64,000 nt of DNA. Origin: Cognatishimia maritima. GTDB lineage: Bacteria > Pseudomonadota > Alphaproteobacteria > Rhodobacterales > Rhodobacteraceae. Below the pieces are notes generated by a model. That model saw only the letters and a program-made list of their open reading frames with translations, did no database searches and was not told the origin of the DNA. Location: positions 62,001-126,000 of the forward strand of contig NZ_FQWM01000009.1 in NCBI RefSeq assembly GCF_900129685.1. Reading direction: 5' to 3'. The stretch's first letter is position 1. Each line of letters begins with the position of its first letter. Positions 25,156 to 32,373 of this stretch are shown piece after piece. The position numbers and the translations under genes are program-made.

Positions 25156-26415
25156 ATGACTTTGCTCAAAAGCTGGGTTGCGAGCGCGAACTCTGCAACC
25201 ACCGATTTTCCTCTGAACAACTTGCCCTACGGGGTGTTTTCCACCGATGGCGGCGCAGCGCGGTGCGGCGTGGCCATTGGGGATCAAATCCTTGACCTCA
25301 CGGCGCTCGAAGCGGCGGGCAAGCTGCCTCTTGACGGCGGTCCATTGCTGCAAAACGGCGCTTGGAACGATGTGATGGCGGCGGGCCCTGCGGTTTGGGC
25401 CGCCCTGCGCTCTGAATTACAAGCGGCATTGGCGGAAGGGGCCGCGGGCCAAGCGGATCTCGCCACGCATCTGGTGGCGCAAGAGGATGCCACCATGCAC
25501 ATGCCGTTTGTGGTGGCCGAATACACCGACTTCTATGCAGGCAAAAACCATGCCTTCAACGTGGGCACCATGTTCCGTGGCCCTGAAAACGCCCTGCCGC
25601 CGAACTGGCTCTCAATCCCAATCGGCTACAATGGCCGCGCCTCTTCTGTGGTGGTTTCTGGCACCGACGTCGTGCGCCCGAACGGCCAGTTGAAAGGACC
25701 AAACGACGAGTTGCCTCGTTTTGGCCCCTGCGCGCGTTTTGACATCGAACTGGAAATGGGCGCCATCGTCGGCCAACCCTCTGACGGCATGATTTCGGTG
25801 CAACAAGCGGACGACAATATCTTTGGTTACGTGCTGCTGAATGACTGGTCCGCGCGCGACATTCAGGCCTGGGAATACCAGCCGCTTGGTCCATTCCAAG
25901 CCAAAGCTACAGCGACCTCGATCAGCCCATGGATCGTAACCCGCGCCGCACTCGAGCCGTTCCGCACGTCGACGCCAGAGCGCGAACGCCCGCTACTGCC
26001 GTACCTGAAAGAGCCAGGCCCGATGCTCTATGACATTGATCTCGAAGTTGGCCTGACCCCGGAAGGTGGTTCTGAATCCATCATCGCGCGCACCAACTAC
26101 AACGAGATGTATTATTCCGCCGCGCAGCAACTGTGCCATCACACAACATCGGGTTGTTCGATGCGGGTAGGTGACTTGCTTGGATCGGGCACGATCTCTG
26201 GCCCGGAAAAGGAAAACCGTGGTTCATTGCTGGAACTCAGCTGGGGTGGCAAAGAGCCCCTGACGCTGGACACCGGCGAATCCCGCAGCTTCATCGAAGA
26301 CGGCGACACGCTGACCCTGCGCGGCGCAGCATCGGGGGATGGCTTCAAGGTCGGTTTCGGGGAAGTGACTGGTAAGATCCTACCCGCACCCGCGATCCCG
26401 GACTTCGCGAAATAG
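25156..26415 (+). CDS. fahA: Fumarylacetoacetase
   Basis: A 419-residue hydrolase that splits fumarylacetoacetate into fumarate and acetoacetate, the last step of tyrosine catabolism. The N-terminal SH3-like domain and the C-terminal FAH barrel are present. Metal and catalytic residues are seen in 'DFYAGKNHAFNVGTMFR' (Asp), 'ARFDIELEMGAIVG' (Glu-x-Glu) and 'LLNDWSARDIQAWEYQPLGPF' (Asp). It starts 23 bases after hmgA with AAGGA upstream, and ends at a clear terminator. With maiA and hmgA the homogentisate branch is complete here; no hydroxyphenylpyruvate dioxygenase is in the window. Confidence 0.97.
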   Translation: MTLLKSWVASANSATTDFPLNNLPYGVFSTDGGAARCGVAIGDQILDLTALEAAGKLPLDGGPLLQNGAWNDVMAAGPAVWAALRSELQAALAEGAAGQADLATHLVAQEDATMHMPFVVAEYTDFYAGKNHAFNVGTMFRGPENALPPNWLSIPIGYNGRASSVVVSGTDVVRPNGQLKGPNDELPRFGPCARFDIELEMGAIVGQPSDGMISVQQADDNIFGYVLLNDWSARDIQAWEYQPLGPFQAKATATSISPWIVTRAALEPFRTSTPERERPLLPYLKEPGPMLYDIDLEVGLTPEGGSESIIARTNYNEMYYSAAQQLCHHTTSGCSMRVGDLLGSGTISGPEKENRGSLLELSWGGKEPLTLDTGESRSFIEDGDTLTLRGAASGDGFKVGFGEVTGKILPAPAIPDFAK

Positions 26416-26432
26416 GCTGCAAACGATCAGGG

Positions 26433-26459
26433 CACCCCGACATTTGATCGGGGTGTTTT
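26433..26459 (+). terminator. Rho-independent terminator after fahA
   Basis: An 8-bp stem CACCCCGA (26433-26440) with TCGGGGTG (26448-26455), a seven-base loop and TTTT. Confidence 0.9.
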
Positions 26460-26536
26460 GCTGTGAAAAAATCAGCACGGTTGCGTAAAAACCTATCTTG
26501 CGCCCGCCGAAAGCTTGGTCTAAATGACCCCTCAGT

Positions 26537-26612
26537 GCCCCTATAGCTCAGCTGGTAGAGCAACTGATTTGTAATCAGTAGGTCCGCGGTTCGAGTCCGT
26601 GTGGGGGCACCA
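26537..26612 (+). tRNA. tRNA-Thr (anticodon TGT)
   Basis: A full cloverleaf. The acceptor stem GCCCCTA (26537-26543) pairs with TGGGGGC (26602-26608). The D arm is GCTC...GAGC, the anticodon stem ACTGA/TCAGT holds loop TTTGTAA (anticodon TGT, decoding ACA), and the T arm is CGCGG-TTCGAGT-CCGTG. Discriminator A and an encoded CCA (26610-26612) follow. Integrase debris lies about 850 bases downstream, consistent with use of this gene as an integration target. Confidence 0.97.
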
Positions 26613-26989
26613 CAAAATCCTAAAATCAAATACTTACGTCGACTTTGGCAATTTGACGTTGTGTAACTCAAAGTTATAGACAACCGTGAGTTCTGCTTGT
26701 TACTTTGATGAGCTAATCAGATGTACTTCTGTGCAAAAGTTTGATATATTGATTTATCTAACCTCCTGAAAAAATTAAATATTTTTAATTTTGATACCCG
26801 TTTTTGGGGTATTTTTGCATATATAGATTTAGAATTAGGCCAGCAAATCCCAGTCAAATTCTGAGTCTAGAAGGCACATTGATGCAACGAAGAATCCGTT
26901 TCTAGATTCCCAGCCAGCAAAGGCATTTGAGGTAACTCTGAGTGATCCAGAGATGCCATTAATTTTTACTACCTAATGAAACCCAAAAT
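26613..26989. other. AT-rich stretch downstream of tRNA-Thr
   Basis: About 377 bases, clearly AT-richer than the rest of the window, with no supportable gene. It contains two A/T-rich hairpins, one of them terminator-like (next entry). I could not find a second copy of the tRNA 3' end that would mark an attachment site. Confidence 0.6.
26794..26816 (+). terminator. Terminator-like hairpin downstream of tRNA-Thr
   Basis: ATACCC (26794-26799) pairs with GGGTAT (26807-26812) around a seven-base loop, followed by TTTT. The stem is short; it may end read-through from the tRNA. Confidence 0.5.
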
Positions 26990-27472
26990 ATGAAAACTAA
27001 GAGAGCTACAGCACCAAGAGAAACAATAAACAAAGGTCTCAAGGATACCTTCGAACTTAAGCAAAAGAGATCAAACCAAACTTCCAAAACAAGTATCCAA
27101 AGACAAAGGTTCTACTACGTTAATTGCCACCACAAGCCACCAATTAATGGATACATAATCTCCATAGAGAAAATCCTAGAATACGTATCAGCTTCTATTC
27201 CTAGGGTTTACAATCATATTCTCAACAAAACGGTATCGAGGCATAAGTTCAAAAGCCGAAGAAAGCTCCATCCATTTATGATGTCTTTTGTCGGCTTCTC
27301 AGGAACTAGAGAGTACGCTTCAAGCTTTGTTCAGCTACCTCATTCTCATACAATTCTGGCACTGCATTCTGATACCGAAGCTCGATTTCTAGACCTTGTT
27401 GATCCTCCAATTTGCGGGACAAATTTATCCCAGTTGGTGGACCCCTTTCAGGGGGCTACTCCAAAGCCGTAA
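26990..27472 (+). CDS. Orphan AT-rich ORF, possible remnant of a Rep-like protein
   Basis: A 160-codon frame with base and codon use unlike its neighbours (lysine, isoleucine and asparagine-rich). There is no convincing ribosome-binding site. I do not recognise the family securely. The segment 'RRKLHPFMMSFVGFSGTREY' followed by 'QLPHSHTILALHSDTEARFL' has a histidine pair with one residue between and hydrophobic surroundings, which faintly recalls the 'PHxH' metal motif of rolling-circle replication initiators; the middle residue is serine rather than hydrophobic, so this is weak. The last codons run into an integrase fragment in another frame. It is probably a leftover of the integrated element. 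Confidence 0.35.
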   Translation: MKTKRATAPRETINKGLKDTFELKQKRSNQTSKTSIQRQRFYYVNCHHKPPINGYIISIEKILEYVSASIPRVYNHILNKTVSRHKFKSRRKLHPFMMSFVGFSGTREYASSFVQLPHSHTILALHSDTEARFLDLVDPPICGTNLSQLVDPFQGATPKP

Positions 27473-27593
27473 GACTGGCAACCTTCGTGCTGTTCAACTT
27501 TTGCCTGGCCATACGAAGGTTGATAGCACAATGCGCTACCTTGGCGTCGAATTGGAAGATGCTCTGAGTATTGCAGAGCGCATCGACATTTAA
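27468..27593 (+). pseudogene. C-terminal remnant of a tyrosine-type integrase
   Basis: Forty-one codons ending at TAA 27593 read 'KTGNLRAVQLLPGHTKVDST' and then 'MRYLGVELEDALSIAERIDI'. This matches the final catalytic block of a common alphaproteobacterial tyrosine recombinase: the histidine of the LLGHT motif and the tyrosine nucleophile of 'RYLG'. Everything upstream (the first catalytic arginine and the core domain) is missing, and the frame before it reads nonsense. Its presence after a tRNA gene points to a deleted mobile element. Confidence 0.8.
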
Positions 27594-27740
27594 ACAATGT
27601 TGGCCAAGGGTGCTAGCCGTTCGCCAACTCAGAAAAGACCTAAAATAACGCAGTGCGAAAACGAATTGCGAGCCAAATAGCCGATGCTGCAAGATCAACT
27701 AATGTCCGGAAGCGGGAAATCGCAAGGCGCTCGAAAGACC

Positions 27741-28748
27741 TTAGTTTTGGATCAGCGCGTTTTCCCATTCTGTAAGAAACTTATCTCGCTTCAGAGCATC
27801 AAGAAATGTCATCAAAGTGGGTTCCAGCGCAATGGTTGCGCGTTCGGTGCCATTCTCTCTATCGTGAAGCGGTGGCAGCGTGCGAGTTACGTCCGTTGGC
27901 TCGAATTGATATGTGACAAGAAACTGAATGAACCGCTGGGCTGCCTCCGGTTCACCGGTTTCCTTGGAGACCAAGGCTGTCCGCATCATTGTAGTTGGAA
28001 AGTCAGAGGGCAGTATGATTTCGAAAACATCCTGGCTTTCTGCGCGCGCTTCGGCGTAGCTTCCCAGCACGTTATAGGCGACAGCGATCGTCCCATTGGT
28101 GAGATCATCAATCATATCGCCCGAACAACAGTAAAGTCGGGCATCAAGCCCGCCCATCACTTCCATTAGCCGCCAAAATGTCTCAGACGCCCGCGCGTCC
28201 TGTGTTGCGAAAAGATAGCCTAGCCCGGACTGGCGGACGTCATAGGTTCCGACGCGGCCACGAAACACCTCCGGTCGCGCGCGCAAGGCTTCGATCAACT
28301 CTTGCCGGGTTTGTGGGATTGGCTGCCCGTCGAAAGCTGCTCGATTGATGACTATCGCGGCTGGTTCTGAGGTAAATGCAAACAAGCTTCGCCGCCATTG
28401 CGCCCAAGCTGGGTGCGAAACGCCATCCAGCTCTAGGGCGTATCCGTCATTCGTAAGTCTAAACTGCAAGTCCATGGCGCTGGAGATAGCAATGTCGAAA
28501 GCGTCGGGTGTTCTCCGAAACCGTCGGTCGAGATCCGCCGTGCCGGTAACTAGATACTCGATGGCGATATCTGGGTTTCGCGAGACGAAAGCCTCGATCA
28601 GTGGAGCAAACAAATCCGTGTCCGTACTTGAGATGATACGCAGGGTCGCTGTCGCTTGTGCCTCTTTGAAGATTTGCTGATCTTCCCAATCCTGTGCCCA
28701 TCCGGCATGACAGAGAAAGACCAGAGCTAAAACGATAAGGTTACGCAC
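27741..28748 (-). CDS. Periplasmic ABC-type substrate-binding protein paired with TctDE
   Basis: A 335-residue secreted protein. It has a signal peptide ('NLIVLALVFLCHAGWA', cleavage near residue 19) and then a type II periplasmic binding fold of the Fe3+/polyamine class: 'LRIISSTDTDLFAPLIEAFVSRNPDIAIEY', 'FDIAISSAMDLQFRLTNDGYALE', 'GTYDVRQSGLGYLFATQDARAS' and 'GTIAVAYNVLGSYAEA'. No ABC permease or ATPase genes adjoin. It is third in tctD-tctE-SBP; its GTG start (28748) lies within the end of the kinase gene (22-base overlap). PgtC in the phosphoglycerate system is a known precedent for a binding protein that serves a sensor kinase, so a sensory role is likely (inference). Confidence 0.8.
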   Translation of the reverse strand: MRNLIVLALVFLCHAGWAQDWEDQQIFKEAQATATLRIISSTDTDLFAPLIEAFVSRNPDIAIEYLVTGTADLDRRFRRTPDAFDIAISSAMDLQFRLTNDGYALELDGVSHPAWAQWRRSLFAFTSEPAAIVINRAAFDGQPIPQTRQELIEALRARPEVFRGRVGTYDVRQSGLGYLFATQDARASETFWRLMEVMGGLDARLYCCSGDMIDDLTNGTIAVAYNVLGSYAEARAESQDVFEIILPSDFPTTMMRTALVSKETGEPEAAQRFIQFLVTYQFEPTDVTRTLPPLHDRENGTERATIALEPTLMTFLDALKRDKFLTEWENALIQN

Positions 28749-30076
28749 GCGCCGCCCTCCGGCTGGTTTTCTAGTTCGATCCCGCCGCCATGGGCCATTG
28801 CAACGTCCTGTGCGATGGTCAGCCCGAGGCCCGAGCCAATTGTGTCTTTCGCATTTGCCCCGCGCTGAAAACGGGTGGTCAAAGTTCCGATCTCGCTCGA
28901 TGGGAACCCGGAGCCGTGATCGCAAACCGTAATCCGTGGCCTTGGGTTTGCGGAAACGGTGATCTCGATGGAGCTCTCTGCTGGCCCATACTTCATCGCA
29001 TTATCGATAAGGTTGCGCACGGCGTTCTGGATCAGGACTGGATCGCCTGAATAGGGAGCGCGCGGAACCCCCAGCACCTTAAGTGAAAGGTCTTTCATTT
29101 CCGCAATCGGCGTCATTCGCTGAACCAGGTCTGTCACCAGATCGACGAGGTCGATCTCGTCCCGTTCAAGATGGTCTGCCCGGAAAGTGATCATCGCATG
29201 ATCCAGCAATTGGCCCGCAGCGCGCGAGCTTTCGTCGATGGCTTTCACCATCGAGCGCATTGCCTCGCGGTTCTCTTCTTTGTCGACGCGCTGCAACGTC
29301 GCTTCTGCATACGACCGAACCGTCGCCAGCGGCGTTCGAACCCGATGGGCGGCTTCCGCAATGAAGTCTTCCGACTGGCTTAACGATTGATCGAGCCGCC
29401 CCATCAGCGAGTTCAGCGAGCTTACCAAGGGTACCATTTCCCTAGGCACGGGTTTTGCAAATGGGCTCAGGTCCTGCGGTCCCCTTCGCGTGACGGAGGT
29501 TGTCAGCTTGCCAAGTTGGCCAATGGTGGTTGACGTGGCCCAAAAGGACAGAGCCACCGCCAGTACAAAAAAGCCGATGCCCAAGAGCGCTGTATTGCGT
29601 GAAATTCGGTCAAGGGTTTCGGAAAGCGCATCTTTTGTCTGGGCAACAACGATTTGGAGTTCCGTTCTGCGATTGGCGCCGATCAAGGTGCGGCTTGCGC
29701 TGATTTTTCGAACACCCGAGCCGCGAATGTAGTCGCTCTGGAAGGTTTGACTGTCAGAGAATGTCAGGTCCTCATAGCCAGACAGGAAATTCCCGTCCTG
29801 TAAGATGGCATAAAATACGCGATCGTCAGCAGCGGTGCTGAGGATCGAAAAGGCTGAGTAGGGCAAGTCAAGCTCTACCACACCATCCCGGATCGTGGCA
29901 GCGTCGAGCATGGATTTAGCCGAAGCTTCAAGGATGCTGTCTTGACCTTGTTGCGCCACCTGTACGGCATAGTTGCGAACAGTAAAGAACAACAGCAAAG
30001 CGAGCACTGCAGCGCCGCCGATCAATGTTAGCATCAGCCGGTTCCTGAGCGATCCCGATGTTGCAACGCTATTCAT
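28727..30076 (-). CDS. tctE: Sensor histidine kinase, TctE-like
   Basis: A 449-residue membrane kinase. TM1 is about residues 14-34 and TM2 about 163-184, with a periplasmic 2CSK_N-like domain between them. The cytoplasmic part has the HAMP-like linker, the H-box with His244 ('EDFIAEAAHRVRTPLATVRSYAEATL'), the N-box ('NAVRNLIDNAMKYGP') and the G-boxes ('CDHGSGFP', 'GSGLGLTIAQDVAMAHGG'). This arrangement is that of TctE, which controls tricarboxylate uptake in enterics. ATG 30076 overlaps the tctD stop by eight bases; the longer frame upstream lies within tctD. Confidence 0.9.
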   Translation of the reverse strand: MNSVATSGSLRNRLMLTLIGGAAVLALLLFFTVRNYAVQVAQQGQDSILEASAKSMLDAATIRDGVVELDLPYSAFSILSTAADDRVFYAILQDGNFLSGYEDLTFSDSQTFQSDYIRGSGVRKISASRTLIGANRRTELQIVVAQTKDALSETLDRISRNTALLGIGFFVLAVALSFWATSTTIGQLGKLTTSVTRRGPQDLSPFAKPVPREMVPLVSSLNSLMGRLDQSLSQSEDFIAEAAHRVRTPLATVRSYAEATLQRVDKEENREAMRSMVKAIDESSRAAGQLLDHAMITFRADHLERDEIDLVDLVTDLVQRMTPIAEMKDLSLKVLGVPRAPYSGDPVLIQNAVRNLIDNAMKYGPAESSIEITVSANPRPRITVCDHGSGFPSSEIGTLTTRFQRGANAKDTIGSGLGLTIAQDVAMAHGGGIELENQPEGGACVTLSF

Positions 30077-30737
30077 CACGGTCCAACCGGTAGCCAAGGC
30101 CGCGCAAGGTGATGATCCTGAGGTTCGAGGCCGATAAGTGTTTGCGCAGGCGTGCAATGTACACTTCAATCGCGTTTTCCGAGACATCTTCATCGTAGGA
30201 AAATAATCGATCAGCTAACTTGGTCTTGGGAAAAATTTGACCGGGCGCGTTGAGGAACAGTTCAAGCAGACGCAACTCGCGATTGCGCATCGTAACGGCT
30301 TCGCCCCCAACGGTCAGGTGGCCTGCCACGGGGTCGAACACGACGCCACCAATCTCGACCGTCGTTTTGGAATTGCCTGATTTGCGACGTAGGACGGCGC
30401 GGCAACGGGCCTCCAATTCGGCATGATCGAAGGGTTTGGTGACATAGTCGTCGGCCCCCAGATCAAGTGATCCGATTCGATCTGACACCTGGCTTCGCGC
30501 CGTGAGCACGATCACTGGGGTGTCCAAGTCGCTGGCGCGATGCTGTTGCAGGAAGTCGCGCCCGTCGCCATCAGGCAGCATAATATCCAACAGGATCAGA
30601 TCATACTCCCCGGTCTCAACGAAGGCTGCTGCATCCGATAATTTCTCTGCATGATCAATAACATGTCCGTCCAACCGCATCCGCGATATTATCGCGCTGG
30701 CAAGGTCTCGGTTGTCTTCGATTAGAAGGAATTTCAT
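30069..30737 (-). CDS. tctD: OmpR/PhoB-type response regulator, TctD-like
   Basis: A 222-residue regulator with a receiver domain (acidic pocket E7/D8, phosphoacceptor Asp51 in 'YDLILLDIMLPDGDG', conserved Lys near 101 in 'YVTKPFDH') and a C-terminal winged helix ('LTVGGEAVTMRNRELRLLELFLNAPGQIFPKTKLADRLF' and 'VEVYIARLRKHL'-type). It heads tctD-tctE-SBP and is divergent from tctCBA. Direct repeats in the intergenic region (30764-30783) are candidate binding sites. Confidence 0.92.
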   Translation of the reverse strand: MKFLLIEDNRDLASAIISRMRLDGHVIDHAEKLSDAAAFVETGEYDLILLDIMLPDGDGRDFLQQHRASDLDTPVIVLTARSQVSDRIGSLDLGADDYVTKPFDHAELEARCRAVLRRKSGNSKTTVEIGGVVFDPVAGHLTVGGEAVTMRNRELRLLELFLNAPGQIFPKTKLADRLFSYDEDVSENAIEVYIARLRKHLSASNLRIITLRGLGYRLDRDE

Positions 30738-30763
30738 TCTACCCAGAAACGTTTTTGTCTTGG

Positions 30764-30783
30764 TGACAGGTTAGTGTCAGGTT
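30764..30783. promoter_or_regulatory. Direct repeats, candidate TctD binding site
   Basis: TGACAGGTT (30764-30772) and TGTCAGGTT (30775-30783) are direct repeats 11 bases apart start to start, the spacing expected for an OmpR-family dimer. They lie between tctD and tctC, 63 bases before the tctC start. Confidence 0.55.
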
Positions 30784-30845
30784 GATGTGCATTATGCCTC
30801 CTTAACTGAGCCGCCTTGCGGACAGTTGTCAAATGGGAGGACAAT

Positions 30846-31829
30846 ATGACGAATTTCAAAATGGGCCGTCGCGCTCTGATCGCGGCTGTAGCCGCTTTTG
30901 GTTTTGCTGGACCGGTTGCCGCTGGTGGCCATCAGGTTGTTGACAGCATTCACTTTCTGATCCCCGGTGGTGCAGGTGGCGGTTGGGACGGAACCGCACG
31001 TGGTACAGGGGAAGCCCTGACAAAATCCGGTCTTGTTGGGTCCGCGTCCTACGAAAACATGTCTGGCGGCGGCGGCGGCAAAGCCATTGGTTACCTGATC
31101 GAAAACGCCGACAGCAATGAAGGCACGTTGATGGTCAATTCGACCCCAATCGTGATCCGCTCGCTGACCGGTGTATTCCCACAGAGCTTCCGTGATCTGA
31201 CCTTGGTTGCAGGCACCATTGGTGACTATGCAGCAATGGTTGTTGGCAAAGACAGCCCGATTAACAACATGAGCGACCTGATTGCGGCCTATGACGCCGA
31301 CCCTTCGGCGACCGCGATTGGCGGTGGCTCGGTTCCGGGCGGCATGGACCACTTGGTTGCTGCAATGGCGATGGAAGCGGCAGGCAAAGATGCGCTTGAC
31401 GTGAAATACATCCCATACGACGCAGGCGGCAAAGCCATGGCAGCCCTGCTTTCGGGTGAAATCGCAGCGCTTTCCACCGGTCTGTCCGAAGCGATTGATC
31501 TGGCCAATGCAGGCGAAGTCAAAATCATTGGCATAACCGCAGACGCGCGTGTTCCAGCGGCAGCGGACGCAATGACTATGAAAGAGCAAGGCATCGACAT
31601 GACCTTTGTAAACTGGCGTGGGTTCTTTGGCGCACCGGGTCTGTCGGCTGAGAAAACAGCAGCCTATCAGGAAGCAATTGCCAAGATGTACGACACCCCC
31701 GAGTGGGAAGAAGTCCGCGCACGCAACGGTTGGGTCAACATCCACAACCCAGGCGACGACTTCAAAGCCTTCCTGGAAGATCAGGAAAAAGTCATCGGCG
31801 ATCTGATGAAGAAACTGGGCTTCCTTTAA
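30846..31829 (+). CDS. tctC: Tripartite tricarboxylate transporter substrate-binding protein
   Basis: A 327-residue periplasmic protein with a signal peptide ('RRALIAAVAAFGFAGPVAAGG', cleavage near 25) and the TctC/Bug fold. 'FLIPGGAGGGWDGTARGTGEAL' is the typical first ligand loop, and 'YENMSGGGGGKAIGYL', 'IGGGSVPGGMDHLVAAMAM' and 'GGKAMAALLSGEIAALSTGLSEAI' follow. The acid it captures (citrate or another carboxylate) cannot be read off. ATG 30846 has GGGAGGA upstream. A stem-loop directly after the gene probably raises TctC levels relative to TctB and TctA. Confidence 0.92.
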   Translation: MTNFKMGRRALIAAVAAFGFAGPVAAGGHQVVDSIHFLIPGGAGGGWDGTARGTGEALTKSGLVGSASYENMSGGGGGKAIGYLIENADSNEGTLMVNSTPIVIRSLTGVFPQSFRDLTLVAGTIGDYAAMVVGKDSPINNMSDLIAAYDADPSATAIGGGSVPGGMDHLVAAMAMEAAGKDALDVKYIPYDAGGKAMAALLSGEIAALSTGLSEAIDLANAGEVKIIGITADARVPAAADAMTMKEQGIDMTFVNWRGFFGAPGLSAEKTAAYQEAIAKMYDTPEWEEVRARNGWVNIHNPGDDFKAFLEDQEKVIGDLMKKLGFL

Positions 31830-31842
31830 GGAAATCCATTCT

Positions 31843-31872
31843 GGCAGAGCGTTTCACCGCTCTGCCATTTTT
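31843..31872 (+). terminator. Intra-operon attenuator between tctC and tctB
   Basis: A 9-bp perfect stem GGCAGAGCG (31843-31851) with CGCTCTGCC (31858-31866), a six-base loop and ATTTTT. It is a partial terminator candidate, placed to favour the binding protein over the permeases. Confidence 0.8.
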
Positions 31873-31889
31873 GACTAGGGGGGTAGGAC

Positions 31890-32372
31890 ATGGCGCTTGA
31901 TCGCTGGATAGCATTGATATTGCTCGGAATCTGTCTTGTTTACGGGTACACCGCATGGTTCACGATGGACGCAAGCCTTGCGCCATTCATGAAGCGCAAC
32001 CCGATCTGGCCAAGCACATTCCCCAAAGTTCTGTCGGTTCTCGCGATTGGCGCGTGTCTGGTGATACTGTCCGGCATTGAAAAATCCGAACCCAAAGAAG
32101 CCGAAATCGATTACCGCCGCTTGCACGAATACAAGTTGGGTCAGGCGATTGTGCTTCTGGCGCTGATGGTCGCTTACGCGCTCTGTCTGCGCCCGGTGGG
32201 TTTCATCATCTCGACCACCGCGTTTTTGTTTTTTGGCTCATTCGTTTTGGGTGAACGCAAATGGATCCTGATGATCTCGGTTGCTGTCATCGCGACGATG
32301 ATTGTCTGGTATTTGGTGCAAGAGGTACTGGGCATCTACATGCGCCCGCTGCCCGGCATTTTCGGAGGTTGA
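31890..32372 (+). CDS. tctB: Tripartite tricarboxylate transporter small permease
   Basis: A 160-residue membrane protein with about four helices ('WIALILLGICLVYGYTAWFTMD', 'VLSVLAIGACLVILSGI', 'GQAIVLLALMVAYALCLRPVGFIISTTAFLFFGSFVLGE' and 'ILMISVAVIATMIVWYLVQEVLG'), as in TctB. A GGGGGGTAGGA site precedes ATG 31890. It ends two bases before the tctA start, and both follow the attenuator. Confidence 0.88.
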   Translation: MALDRWIALILLGICLVYGYTAWFTMDASLAPFMKRNPIWPSTFPKVLSVLAIGACLVILSGIEKSEPKEAEIDYRRLHEYKLGQAIVLLALMVAYALCLRPVGFIISTTAFLFFGSFVLGERKWILMISVAVIATMIVWYLVQEVLGIYMRPLPGIFGG

Positions 32373-32373
32373 T

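Noticed and set aside
30792-31745. A 317-codon minus-strand frame opposite tctC
   Set aside because: It overlaps a well-identified binding-protein gene with its own ribosome-binding site; the antisense product has no family features.
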